NCBI GenBank assembly: GCA_013215605.1
Contig: JABSQW010000042.1
Span: 1-35,698, forward strand
Direction: 5' to 3'
Length of the DNA stretch: 35,698 nucleotides
Source of the DNA: Myxococcales bacterium
GTDB lineage: Bacteria > Myxococcota_A > UBA9160 > SMWR01
Shown: in pieces, positions 8,495 to 15,787 of the stretch
How positions within the stretch are numbered: the first letter of the stretch is position 1
Layout of the letters: the number at the start of each line of letters is the position of its first letter
The notes under the pieces: model-generated
The model's input: only the letters and a program-made list of their open reading frames with translations
The model's database searches: none
Told to the model about the DNA's origin: nothing
Translations under genes and position numbers: made by a program

Positions 8495-9058
8495 TCAGCT
8501 CTGGGGCAGGGGTCCGGCGACGGCGGCCTCCTCGGGGGGCTGGACGCTCGACACGCCCTTCAGCGTGTCGAACACGAGAGGGAAACCGCCCGCTTCCGTC
8601 ATGTCGTTTCCAGCGTCGTCGAGGACGCGCTCGCCGATCGACGAGAGGAAGTTGTGCGCTCCCCCGTACGCCATCACGATGTATCCGATCTCAGCGATCT
8701 CGGCGTCGGAGAAGTGCTGCTGGAGCTCCTTCATGAACGTCTCGTCCGGTCCGTACGGGCCGAACTTGAGTCGATCGGTGTACCGGAGTGCCATCTTCTC
8801 GCGCTCGGAGAGGTCGGACTCCTCGAACTTGGAAACCTTCGAGATCTTCGCGTTCGTCAGTCCTGCCTGCTGACCCTCAGCAGTTCGAGAGATCCTTCAC
8901 TGCTTGCAGTCGACGAGGATCGCCGACCGCATCCGGATCATCTCCTTGATCTGCCCGTCGAGCTGTCCGTGCTCCCAGAACGAGCGGATGAAGGCGAAGA
9001 AGGCCTCCTGAATCGGAGCGGGCAGCTCCGACTGGTCGATGTGTGCGACGAACTTCAT
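8495..9058 (-). CDS. AhpD/carboxymuconolactone decarboxylase-family protein, probable selenoprotein (CxxU)
   Basis: One frame of 187 codons, ATG 9058 (GGAGG at 9069-9065, six bases upstream) to the stop at 8495, interrupted by a single TGA at 8899-8897 (codon 54). Both sides of the TGA match the family: before it KEMIRMRSAILVDCKQ, after it RISRTAEGQQAGLTNAKISK and then SEREKMALRYTDRLKFGP. No frameshift is needed. The TGA falls exactly at the second Cys of the CxxC redox motif (C51-K-Q-U54), with Glu39 twelve residues before C51 as in AhpD (Glu118/Cys130/Cys133) and Arg58 where AhpD has His137. A hairpin of bacterial SECIS type follows. Inference: UGA encodes selenocysteine in a peroxidase- or thiol-redox-like CMD protein. 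Standard callers would report two fragments (9058-8897 and 8794-8495) or a pseudogene. The alternative is a nonsense mutation. Divergent from an SDR gene. Confidence 0.75.
8867..8883 (-). promoter_or_regulatory. Candidate bacterial SECIS hairpin
   Basis: On the minus strand CTGCTGA, GGG, TCAGCAG forms a perfect 7-bp stem (or 6 bp with an AGGGU loop). It occupies nucleotides +14 to +30 after the in-frame UGA, placing the G-containing apical loop at +21 to +23. Known bacterial SECIS elements have the loop roughly 16-37 nt downstream with a G at the loop start. The element is inside the coding sequence, as expected for bacteria. Its function rests on the selenoprotein interpretation. Confidence 0.62.
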
Positions 9059-9115
9059 GTCGGTCCTCCAGCGGTGGCGATGCGCCCCAAGTGTCCTCCG
9101 CGCCACAGACCGTGT

Positions 9116-9134
9116 CAATCGGACGTTCCGCTTG
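9116..9134. promoter_or_regulatory. Near-perfect inverted repeat in divergent CMD/SDR promoter region
   Basis: CAATCGGA, CGT, TCCGCTTG: arms match at seven of eight positions. It lies between the divergent starts at 9058 and 9209, about 60-75 bp from each. Plausible operator for a dimeric regulator; no adjacent regulator gene. Confidence 0.3.
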
Positions 9135-9208
9135 AACGACACAGACGCCCGCGCGTAGGCTTGTGCGAGCCGCGACGCTTTTACTCGCAGTATTTCGAGA
9201 GGATCTCC

Positions 9209-10054
9209 ATGCCGCCCACGTCACAGCGTCCGTCCGTATGGGAAGAGCAGCGTCTCGGTCCCGACTCCGTACTTCTCACCGACCGCGTGGCGATCGTCAC
9301 CGGTGCAGCTCAGGGGATCGGCGAGGCTACCGCGATCGCACTGGCGCGTTTCGGTGCGCACGTCGCCGTGTGTGATCGCAAGGCCGACGAGCTTGCCGAC
9401 ACCGTCAAGGAGATCGAGTCCCTCGGGCGGCGCACGGTGTCGGCGGTCATCGACGTTCGCGATGAGGCCGCCGTGCGTGGCTTCGTGGACGACGTCCGGT
9501 CGCAGTTCGATGTCGTGCACATCCTCGTCAACAACGCGGGCGGCGGCTTCTGGTCGGAGTTCGTCGACGTGAACGCGAAAGGCGAAAACGCGCTCATCCG
9601 CGAGAACTTCGGCACGGTCACCAACTGCGTGCGCGCCGTCGTACCGCTGATGACGGAGGGCGGTTCCATCGTGAACGTGACCTCGGTCGAGGCGCACCGC
9701 GCGGGCCCGGGCTTCGCGATCTACTCCGCGATGAAAGCGGCCGTGGCAAACCTTTCGAAGAGCCTGTCGATGGAGCTCGCGACGCGAAACATCCGCATGA
9801 ACTGCATCGCGCCCGACATGATTCCGACGCCGGGAGACGTCGGCCTCGCGGCCGACTCGGCCGCGACATCGATGCCCGGCATCGAGTCCACGACCTGGCC
9901 CGAAGCAGGGTCGAGCTGGGACTGCGCGGCTGCGACGGTGTTCCTCGCGAGTGACTTGTCCCGCTTCATCACCGGAACGACGATTCACATCGACGGCGGG
10001 ACGGACGCCGCCGGAGGCTGGAAGCGCAGGACCGACGGTGGCTTCGTGCTCTGA
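9209..10054 (+). CDS. SDR-family NAD(P)-dependent oxidoreductase
   Basis: 281 aa from ATG 9209, preceded by GAGAGG (9197-9202) six bases upstream; the longer open frame reaching back to 8654 is antisense to the CMD gene and is not coding. Classical short-chain dehydrogenase: cofactor motif TGAAQGIG at 31-38, NNAG at 108-111, catalytic Ser159, Tyr172 and Lys176, and a C-terminal FITGTTIHIDGG segment. The residue after the second beta strand is Asp (VCDRKAD), suggesting NAD(H) preference. It likely oxidises or reduces a hydroxy/keto intermediate of a degradation pathway; substrate unknown. Divergent from the probable CMD selenoprotein, which may share regulation. Confidence 0.93.
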   Translation: MPPTSQRPSVWEEQRLGPDSVLLTDRVAIVTGAAQGIGEATAIALARFGAHVAVCDRKADELADTVKEIESLGRRTVSAVIDVRDEAAVRGFVDDVRSQFDVVHILVNNAGGGFWSEFVDVNAKGENALIRENFGTVTNCVRAVVPLMTEGGSIVNVTSVEAHRAGPGFAIYSAMKAAVANLSKSLSMELATRNIRMNCIAPDMIPTPGDVGLAADSAATSMPGIESTTWPEAGSSWDCAAATVFLASDLSRFITGTTIHIDGGTDAAGGWKRRTDGGFVL

Positions 10055-10374
10055 CGTCGTTTGCAGGGAAGGGGTCCAATCAAGGCGGTAATGGCTCTCG
10101 AGCACGTGCTGCGCGGCGAGCAGAACGCGGGCCCGAAGCGGGCCGAGAGTGCGCCCGGCGGCTGCGACGAGGCCGCGGGGGCCGCCAGGATCGAGGTCTT
10201 CCCCTCGCTCGACGCCTACCACGAGCCGCTGCTGCCGGTCGAAGCCGCGCCGACGCCCCGCTGAGTCGCGGCTTCGCGGCGCAACAGAGATTCGAAGCGT
10301 AGGCCGTCACACCCGGGACGCGGCGGCGCGGCGATGGCGAGTCTCGCGACCGAGGCATAGCCTGTGGAACGCCG
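10055..10374. other. 320-bp intergenic region, no confident gene
   Basis: Both strands were read. The only open stretch with a reasonable start is a weak 57-codon plus-strand frame (ATG 10091 to 10264) with an AAGGCGG upstream. Its product resembles nothing I recognise and its composition is that of random GC-rich DNA. No terminator with a T-tract and no clear promoter were seen. Confidence 0.5.
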
Positions 10375-12282
10375 ATGGGAGCGCAACGCAGCCAGTGGTC
10401 CGCAGGCGTCAGCCTGGGGGCGAGCCGAGGCGCCATCGCCATCATCGTGCTCGTTCACGTCGTGCTCGCGTACGACGCGTTCGTACACGATCCGAACATC
10501 GGTTACGACGCCGGCGACCACTGGGCCTACGTGGAAACCCTGGCCGAGGGCCGGCTCCCGCTACCGCGCGACACGCGGGAGTTCTTCTGTCCGCCGCTCC
10601 CGTACGCGATTCCGGCCCTGCTGCGCGCAATCGGGGTCGCGACTCCGTGGGCCGCCAAGGCGGCGCAGGGGCTGAACGTCGCATTCTCGCTGGCTCTGTT
10701 CGCGGCGCTGCTCGGCATCTGTCGCGAGCTGCGCCCCGGCGACCGGCGCCTCGCCATGTACGCGGTCGCGCTGCTCGCGATCTTCCCGGTCTACTACCGC
10801 TCGTTCGTCCAGGTGCGAGGCGAGCCCATGCTTGCGGCGTTCGTCGTTACGAGCGTGTGGCTCGCGCTGCGCACGGTACGCCGATCCGAGGGGTCCTGGC
10901 GGGACGCTGCCGTCCTTGGCGCCGCACTCGGAGGTGTACTGCTCTCGCGTCAGTGGGGCGGGTTCGTGTTTCCCGCCATCGCCGCGTTCTTCGGTTTCGT
11001 CGCCTGGCGCGACACCCCGAGGCGTCGCGCGCATCTTCAGTCGCTCGCTGTCGCGTTCGCGGTGGCGGGGATCCTGGGGGGATGGTTCTACGCGCGTTCC
11101 GTCGTCCGGTTCGGCAGCGTCGCGGCCTTCAACCGCGCGCCGGCGTCGTTCTCCACCACGAGCCAGCCGACTTCCTTCTACGTCGGCCTCGGCGGCGCTG
11201 AGCTGTTCAACGAGCCAGTGCGGGAGGCGTTCCCGAACGAGTTCTTCCCGATCTTCTATTCCGACGTGTGGGGCGACTACTGGAGCTACTTTCTCGTGCG
11301 CCAGCCGCCCTTCGGCCCGCTGCGCGGGGGGCGGCCACACGTCGATTCCAACCGCGCCGTCATGGCGCCGTATCTCGGACGGGTCAACGCGTTCTCGGTC
11401 CTTCCGACGCTCTTCTTCGCCCTGGCGGTGCTGCTGGCGCTCGCCGCGTCGCGGCGACTCGTCGCAGTCCGCGGTCCGCCCGAGCCGCGCTTTGCGACGG
11501 ACATCGCGCGAGCGCTGATCGTGGCCTGCTTGCTCTGCTCGCTCGCGGGCTATGCATGGTTTCTGATCCGCCACCCGATTCCCGATCGCGGCGACACGAT
11601 CAAGGCGACGTACATGCTCCAGGTGTTTCCATTCGTCGCGCTGCTCGGCGCGGAACTCCTCGTGCGCCTGCGCGAACGCCAGCGTTTCGCGCACCGCATC
11701 GTCTGCGCCGTGCTGATCGCGGTGGCCGTCCACCACGTGCCGCTCTTCTTCACGCGCTACGCGGCGCCACTTCCCGGCCTCTCGCTGTTCCCTGGCGGTG
11801 CGGTCGAGACCCGGCCTGCGCCCGACGCGCCGGGAATTCGGGGGGGGATCCTCGCGGAGTACTTCCACGGAACCGAGTTTCAGCGGGCAGTGCGCGTCCA
11901 CGACGAGGAGAGCATCCGCGTGCACGCAGCGGTCCGCCCGATCGTCGGCGTCAACCCCGATCGCTTCAGCGTGCGCTGGACCGGGTGGCTGCAGTTTCCG
12001 ACGGGTGGCGACTTTCTGCTCTGCAGCGAAAGCGACGACGGAGCGCGCGTGAGCCTCGGCAGGCGTCGTCTGATCGACGACTGGCAGCCCCACGCGATCC
12101 GCCGGGTCTGTGAGCGCGTGAGCGCCAAGACCGGCTGGGCTCCCCTCGAAGTCGAGTTTCGCGACCTGTTCGGCCTGGCGCACATGAGGATGCTGCGCGG
12201 CCGCAGTCTGGGTTCGCTGCAGGTCGTTCCGGCCGCGCAGTTGTGCTGCAAGGATGCCGGGGCCGAGGACGCCAGGCTGTAG
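10375..12282 (+). CDS. GT-C (family 39/ArnT-like) membrane glycosyltransferase fused to a C-terminal PA14 domain
   Basis: 635 aa, ATG start with a weak ribosome site. The N-terminal ~450 residues hold many hydrophobic helices and the first-loop acidic motif YDAGDHWAYVE (Asp45, Asp48) expected of GT-C enzymes, which transfer sugars from polyprenyl-phosphate donors on the outer face of the inner membrane. From about residue 490 the protein becomes soluble and reads as a PA14 domain: GGILAEYFHGTEF, then RFSVRWTGWLQFPTGGDFLLCSESDDGARVSL, then LIDDW. PA14 domains bind carbohydrate, so the periplasmic tail may bind the acceptor glycan. It converges with a GT4 glycosyltransferase 16 bp away. The fusion is unusual and the PA14 call is strong; the sugar is unknown. 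Confidence 0.88.
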   Translation: MGAQRSQWSAGVSLGASRGAIAIIVLVHVVLAYDAFVHDPNIGYDAGDHWAYVETLAEGRLPLPRDTREFFCPPLPYAIPALLRAIGVATPWAAKAAQGLNVAFSLALFAALLGICRELRPGDRRLAMYAVALLAIFPVYYRSFVQVRGEPMLAAFVVTSVWLALRTVRRSEGSWRDAAVLGAALGGVLLSRQWGGFVFPAIAAFFGFVAWRDTPRRRAHLQSLAVAFAVAGILGGWFYARSVVRFGSVAAFNRAPASFSTTSQPTSFYVGLGGAELFNEPVREAFPNEFFPIFYSDVWGDYWSYFLVRQPPFGPLRGGRPHVDSNRAVMAPYLGRVNAFSVLPTLFFALAVLLALAASRRLVAVRGPPEPRFATDIARALIVACLLCSLAGYAWFLIRHPIPDRGDTIKATYMLQVFPFVALLGAELLVRLRERQRFAHRIVCAVLIAVAVHHVPLFFTRYAAPLPGLSLFPGGAVETRPAPDAPGIRGGILAEYFHGTEFQRAVRVHDEESIRVHAAVRPIVGVNPDRFSVRWTGWLQFPTGGDFLLCSESDDGARVSLGRRRLIDDWQPHAIRRVCERVSAKTGWAPLEVEFRDLFGLAHMRMLRGRSLGSLQVVPAAQLCCKDAGAEDARL

Positions 12283-12298
12283 ATCGCAGAGAGGCCCT

Positions 12299-13918
12299 TC
12301 AGACGACCATGCTGGTGGCGAACTCCGCGAGCTCTGCCGCCACCGACTTCCAGTCGAAGCGCCGCTCGGCGACATCGCGTAGAGCCGGTCCGAGATCCTG
12401 TTTCTCGAGGGCTTCGAGCAGCGCCGTCAGCGAATCCGCCATCGCCGCGATCCGACGCGCCGGATCCACTTCGAGCTTCATGTGCTGCCAGATTTCGTCG
12501 GGCAGGTGGGGGCGCAGGTCGTCGAGGCCGTCGCGTAGGCCCGAGTGGTAGGAGCCGGTCGGTAGCACGCCGTTGGCCATGGCCTCCGCGAAGACGAGCG
12601 GTGACGCCTCCTTGACCAGCGATGGAAAGACCCCGATGCGGCAGCACGGGAAGATGCAGCGCAGCTTCGCGTGGTCCAGGCGCCCGAGGATGTGCACGCG
12701 GCCGCGAAGTGCAGGTCCGTTCTCGAACAGCTCAGCGCGCTGCGCGGGGACGCTCACGTGGGCGGCCAGATCGTCGAGCGGCCCCGTGGCTGGAGAGCTC
12801 TCGAGGTCGCGACCCTTCGCGACGAGCGCGTCGAAGAGGGCCTCGTTTTGCGTGACGAGGCTGTGGATCAGGCCCTCGAGCACTTCGCGGTAGGTGCCGG
12901 AGCCGACGAGGACGAGATGGGTGTCGGGCCGTCGCGCGACGATGCCGGGGAGCGCGCCGATCAGCGACTGGATCCCCTTGCCCCACGTCATCGATCCCAC
13001 GAAGAACAGCAGGTCGCGGTCGACGGGGATTCGCCGGAGGATCTCGGGGAGGTCATCGTCGGGGAGCTTGTGGTCGTAGGCGGTCCAGTAGTCTCGGGTG
13101 GCCTCGATCTCACCGGCGTCGAGGCGGTCGCGCAGCTCCGCGCGGAGCGCCGGCGTCTTGCCACCCGGGACGTGGAGACTCTCGAGCCGGTCGAGTGACG
13201 CGCGGCGCTCGGTCCGCGGTAACGGCGCGAACAGCGACGTATCGGTGCCGATGCCGATGGCTTCGCTCTTCGCCTCGATCTCGGCAATCAGATCCGGGTA
13301 GAGGCCGTGCACCCGCTCGCGGACTTCGCGCGAGATCCAGGCAACTCCCGAGCACGCGAGCAGTCCCTCGCGCGCGGCGCGGAGGTAGCGCTCGTCCTCG
13401 GTGATCGTGTACTCGATCGCGCTGCCGTGGGGCACGATGTAGAACGGTACACCCGCAGCAGCGCAGGCTTCCGCGGCCACCACCGGCTGGTAGACGAGGT
13501 GGTTGGCGTGGAGGATGTCGGGGCGCTCGTCGCGGAGAACGCGCGTCACGCACGACACCATCGTCTGGTGGTAGTCGGCGAGCTCGGCGTCGGTGAGCTG
13601 GGAGAACGGCTTCACCGGGCCGACCCTGGGCTGGTCGGTGATGAAAACGGGAAACACCGATGCGCGGGGCAGCTGATGGACGGTCACACCCCGGCCCGAA
13701 CCCCCAGTGCGGCGAAATCGCTCGGTCGGCGTTCCGTCCGCGTCGTGGCAGATGACGCGACGGACGAAGTCGAAGGTCTCGGGCTCCGGCTCGGCGCAGA
13801 TCACGATCACCTCGTGACCGAGGCTCGCCAGCGTCCGGCTCAGGTAGCGCGTGTACTCGTTGCCCCCGGAGCCGGTGAGCTCATAGCCGTGGTAGATCGC
13901 GAGCTTGAGCGACTTCAT
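12299..13918 (-). CDS. Glycosyltransferase family 4 (GT-B fold)
   Basis: 539 aa, ATG 13918 with AGGGAGAGG just upstream. The N-terminus has a glycine-rich acceptor loop (YELTGSGGNEYTRYLSRTLASLGHEV), and PHGSAIEYT near residue 183 is the mid-domain motif. FFVGSMTWGKGIQSLIGALP starts the donor-binding domain near 318. The Glu-x7-Glu motif appears as KEASPLVFAEAMANG near 440. It transfers a sugar from an activated nucleotide-sugar donor in the cytoplasm, probably in glycan or lipopolysaccharide assembly. It is longer than typical GT4 enzymes (370-420 aa) because of insertions in the N-terminal half and linker. Convergent with the GT-C/PA14 gene; the two may serve the same glycan, which is inference. 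Confidence 0.92.
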   Translation of the reverse strand: MKSLKLAIYHGYELTGSGGNEYTRYLSRTLASLGHEVIVICAEPEPETFDFVRRVICHDADGTPTERFRRTGGSGRGVTVHQLPRASVFPVFITDQPRVGPVKPFSQLTDAELADYHQTMVSCVTRVLRDERPDILHANHLVYQPVVAAEACAAAGVPFYIVPHGSAIEYTITEDERYLRAAREGLLACSGVAWISREVRERVHGLYPDLIAEIEAKSEAIGIGTDTSLFAPLPRTERRASLDRLESLHVPGGKTPALRAELRDRLDAGEIEATRDYWTAYDHKLPDDDLPEILRRIPVDRDLLFFVGSMTWGKGIQSLIGALPGIVARRPDTHLVLVGSGTYREVLEGLIHSLVTQNEALFDALVAKGRDLESSPATGPLDDLAAHVSVPAQRAELFENGPALRGRVHILGRLDHAKLRCIFPCCRIGVFPSLVKEASPLVFAEAMANGVLPTGSYHSGLRDGLDDLRPHLPDEIWQHMKLEVDPARRIAAMADSLTALLEALEKQDLGPALRDVAERRFDWKSVAAELAEFATSMVV

Positions 13919-14243
13919 GCCTCTCCCTGAACGTCCGGTCGCGTCTTGTCTCGTCTCGTCACTGCCGCGGCGCCCACGGCTCCAGGGTCCGTGACGCCAT
14001 CGTGACGAACCCTCTATAGGAACGTGACCCTCCGCGCCGCCGCGTCAGCCACTCTTTCGTTTTGCAAGCAGGGGGGAGATGAGTGTATCGGCCGGCGGGA
14101 ACGGATCTGAACTTCGTGTCGGGGAGAGAATCCTGAGGGGGGTCCGGCGTCTCGGTCCGCTGTTGCCGCTCCTGATCGCGGGCTTCCGGATCGATCCGCG
14201 GCATCGGCAGCTGGATGGAGCCGTGACGACGGAACGAGACGGT
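13919..14243. other. 325-bp intergenic region with spaced CGTGACG repeats
   Basis: No gene is supported on either strand. It probably carries the promoter of the GT4 gene (start 13918, minus). A TATAGA-like box occurs on the minus strand near 14012-14017. The 7-mer CGTGAC(G/C) occurs in direct orientation at 13990, 14001 and 14023, i.e. 11 and 22 bp apart, about one and two helical turns. That spacing is typical of activator or response-regulator binding sites. Confidence 0.35.
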
Positions 14244-14960
14244 TCAGGGGCTCTCGGCGGCACCCGACCCGTTGCCGTGCACGGCCACTTCCGCGGCCAC
14301 TTTTTCGCGCAGGCGTTCGATCTGGGTTTCGATCGTGTTGGTCATCATCCGATTCACGAGCCATGCGGGCATCGGACCCGAAACCTCGGTGTGGCTCTCG
14401 TAGATCGCGAGTGTGCGTCCCGGGCCGGCCGGAGCGAAGGTCCAGCCGCCGTCGGATTTCTGGATCCGCTCGACGCCGCGCTTCGGAGGCGGCCCCTCGC
14501 TGTCGATGGCCTCCCAGGCGATACGGTACGCCCCCGACGCTTCGTCGTGGGAGCGGCGGACGCGCGTGACGATATCGCGGTCGGCGACGATGGGGATGCG
14601 GATCAACGAGTAGGTGACGATCTCGTTCTCGTCCCTGCGAATCAGGCTGCGTTCCATGTCGAGCCCGTCGTCCGGCGGACCGGCGACGCTGCGAAGTGCC
14701 GCCGCGGCGACGACCGCCGGTGGGACGTCGATCAGCGCCTCGAGGCGATACGCGTCGAAGTCCGAGGAGGGCAGGTCATTGCGGTAGATCGAGAAGCCCA
14801 CCGCCGGATCGTCGTCCATCTTGTGGAGCTTCCACGCGGGAGGGCGCGCGGTTACCGGCGGGAGGTCGTCGGCAGAGGCGAGCGGGGCGATCGGCAGCAG
14901 TCCCGCGATCGTCGCGAGGGCGATGCGCCATCGGGCGTTCGCATGTCGACGTTCGGGCAT
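14244..14960 (-). CDS. Exported START/SRPBCC-domain lipid-binding-like protein
   Basis: 238 aa, ATG start. Residues about 10-30 form a signal peptide (RIALATIAGLLPIAPLASA), so the mature protein is periplasmic or exported. The rest follows the START-domain pattern of helix-grip proteins: KLHKMDDDPAVGFSIYRNDLP, DAYRLEALIDVPPAVVAA, IVTRVRRSHDEASGAYRIAWEAIDSEGPP, and a C-terminal amphipathic helix PAWLVNRMMTNTIETQIERLREK. Such proteins bind hydrophobic ligands in a deep cavity. It sits 9 bp downstream of the TetR gene, so the two are co-transcribed. A ligand linked to the regulator's inducer is plausible but unproven. Confidence 0.85.
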   Translation of the reverse strand: MPERRHANARWRIALATIAGLLPIAPLASADDLPPVTARPPAWKLHKMDDDPAVGFSIYRNDLPSSDFDAYRLEALIDVPPAVVAAAALRSVAGPPDDGLDMERSLIRRDENEIVTYSLIRIPIVADRDIVTRVRRSHDEASGAYRIAWEAIDSEGPPPKRGVERIQKSDGGWTFAPAGPGRTLAIYESHTEVSGPMPAWLVNRMMTNTIETQIERLREKVAAEVAVHGNGSGAAESP

Positions 14961-14969
14961 TGGAGTCTC

Positions 14970-15653
14970 CTATCCGCTATTCGGGCCGCGGCTCGAGCCC
15001 GGGCTCGAACCGATGCGCGGTGCGAGGGCGCCACCGATGAAGTGGGCGGCTCGTTGCAGTCGCTCGGCCAGGGGGTAGCTGGGTTCGTTGAGCCAGTTGG
15101 TGACCGTGGCGTGGAAGGCGCCGATCAACATCTCGGAGAGGAATCGGGCATCCTCGTCGCGGCGCACGTCGCCGGCGATCTGCCCGTCGCGGATGAACTC
15201 GGCGAACACTTCGCGCACGTCCGCGAGAATCGGCGCGGCGGTGTCGTGGCTGCCCGTGTCCCGCATGAGCGAGAGCAGGATGTCGCGCGCGAGGTGGTGG
15301 GCGCCCTCGACGAGACGCGCTGCATCCTCGGCCATGCGCGAGAGCTTCTCCTGGGTCGTGAGGGCCTCCTTGCGCTGCTCCTCGACGAGTACGCGGATCA
15401 CCCGGTGGACCTCTCGGGTCATCTCCGCGAGGACGGCTTTCTTGCTGGGGAAGTGGTTGAAGAACGTGGCCTGGGCGACATCGGCCGCCTCGGCGATCTG
15501 TTCCACGGTGGTGGCGTCGAAGCCGTGCTGGAGAAACAGGGCGGCCGCGCTGTGCTGGATGCGCGCACGCAATTCGCGTTTCTTGCGCTCGCGTCGTCCT
15601 TCGCTTCGGGACTTCATACGGATCCGCTGGCTCCGATTGGCGAAGCGGTCCAA
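14970..15653 (-). CDS. TetR/AcrR family transcriptional regulator
   Basis: 227 aa from TTG 15653; an ATG at 15617 (MKSRSEGRRERKKREL) would give 215 aa and equally keeps the DNA-binding domain. The helix-turn-helix is the TetR type: ALFLQHGFDATTVEQIAEAADVAQATFFNHFPSKKAVL. The variable C-terminal domain, which would bind an inducer, ends with LAERLQRAAHFIGGALAPR. It is a repressor-class regulator, first gene of a two-gene unit with the START-domain protein 9 bp downstream. A 7+7 bp inverted repeat with a -10-like sequence lies 43 bp upstream of the TTG, consistent with autoregulation and possibly control of neighbouring genes. Confidence 0.93.
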   Translation of the reverse strand: MDRFANRSQRIRMKSRSEGRRERKKRELRARIQHSAAALFLQHGFDATTVEQIAEAADVAQATFFNHFPSKKAVLAEMTREVHRVIRVLVEEQRKEALTTQEKLSRMAEDAARLVEGAHHLARDILLSLMRDTGSHDTAAPILADVREVFAEFIRDGQIAGDVRRDEDARFLSEMLIGAFHATVTNWLNEPSYPLAERLQRAAHFIGGALAPRIGSSPGSSRGPNSG

Positions 15654-15695
15654 AGTCTCGCGGGTCCGCTGCCTAGAGGTTCAACCGGTACAAAG

Positions 15696-15711
15696 TTGGA
15701 GTCTACTCCAA
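15696..15711. promoter_or_regulatory. Inverted repeat upstream of tetR (candidate operator)
   Basis: TTGGAGT, CT, ACTCCAA: perfect 7-bp arms with a 2-bp spacer. On the minus strand it directly follows a TATAAG -10-like sequence (15717-15712), so a bound dimer would cover the transcription start of tetR. Position and symmetry fit autorepression by the TetR protein; this is inference. Confidence 0.55.
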
Positions 15712-15787
15712 TCTTATAGGTGATACCAGCAGCTCAACCGGCCAGAGCGCGCGCGGGGCCGGATGCCGAGCCCGCGTCGCGGGGCGA

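Noticed and set aside
8495-8899. CMD gene as a simple frameshifted pseudogene
   Set aside because: No frame change is needed to join the halves; only one TGA codon interrupts, exactly at the CxxC Cys position with a SECIS-like hairpin after it. Not fully excluded without genome data.
8654-9208. Upstream extension of the SDR frame
   Set aside because: Antisense to the CMD gene, no ribosome site, and the SDR family begins near the ATG at 9209.
10091-10264. 57-codon plus-strand ORF
   Set aside because: Weak ribosome site, no recognisable motif, composition like surrounding shadow frames.
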